A stretch of DNA of 64,000 nt, from assembly GCF_015712065.1 (NCBI RefSeq), contig NZ_JACFYZ010000002.1, positions 1 through 64,000 of the forward strand, in the 5' to 3' direction. Made by a program: the position numbers and the translations under genes. Position 1 is the first letter of the stretch. Every line of letters begins with the position of its first letter. This document shows, piece after piece, positions 62,788 to 64,000 of this stretch. The stretch comes from Ectopseudomonas chengduensis. GTDB lineage: Bacteria > Pseudomonadota > Gammaproteobacteria > Pseudomonadales > Pseudomonadaceae. The notes below the pieces were generated by a model. That model did no database searches, was not told the DNA's origin, and was given only the letters and a program-made list of their open reading frames with translations.

Positions 62788-64000
<1,213 letters not shown>

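Overview
The window is GC-rich, densely coded gammaproteobacterial chromosome, almost certainly from Pseudomonas. The order zur-znuCB with divergent znuA, then a lipoprotein gene, then metNIQ, and the later DUF1826-zigA-dksA2/folE2 block match, from memory, the near-origin part of the P. aeruginosa chromosome. HemO and HasA proteins of Pseudomonas type support this. No rRNA, tRNA, CRISPR array, transposase or prophage was seen. Several families of REP-like inverted repeats lie between genes.

Layout. 1-4484: an MFS importer gene that ends in a fold-back at the left edge, then the zinc importer znuA / zur-znuC-znuB with a Zur-like site. 4684-8212: a lipoprotein and the methionine ABC importer metN-metI-metQ. 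8401-23690: about 15 kb devoted to heme: DUF454-hemO, a heme-type sigma/anti-sigma/receptor set (hxuI-hxuR-hxuA like) and a full hemophore system (hasI-hasS-hasR-hasA-hasD-hasE-hasF), with Fur-like sites. 23728-35663: LysR/VOC pair, a GGDEF-EAL protein, uvrD, two tandem TRAP binding lipoproteins, TetR, Tim44-like, ElaA and SMI1/KNR4 proteins. 35772-40303: a GntR-controlled aminotransferase and glutamine-synthetase-like enzyme with strong operators, plus a small solute-binding protein. 40307-45109: mostly housekeeping or uncharacterised genes, including a second CobW GTPase. 45445-49040: a second zinc-starvation locus (DUF1826, zigA, dksA2 // folE2, yidD) around a perfect Zur-type palindrome. 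49206-52052: a cNMP/CBS/DUF294 protein coupled to a DnaQ-like exonuclease, and a small DUF2986 protein. 52281-58506: LysR, L-serine dehydratase, BCCT transporter, cardiolipin synthase. 58610-64000: a second small solute-binding protein, a siderophore-type TonB receptor with a Fur-like site, DUF3617, and a DUF1850/TRAP permease pair cut by the right edge.

The main theme is metal and cofactor acquisition. The two zinc loci would import Zn and replace Zn-dependent proteins (DksA2 without the four-cysteine zinc ribbon, FolE2 as alternative GTP cyclohydrolase). The heme island would sense, scavenge (HasA), import (HasR, HxuA) and degrade (HemO) heme. Most notable irregularities: the 75-bp fold-back at the left edge, an in-frame TAG that truncates the hxuI-like sigma factor just before its overlap with the anti-sigma gene, stem-loops on both sides of hasA, and a perfect 33-bp palindrome just upstream of the serine dehydratase gene.
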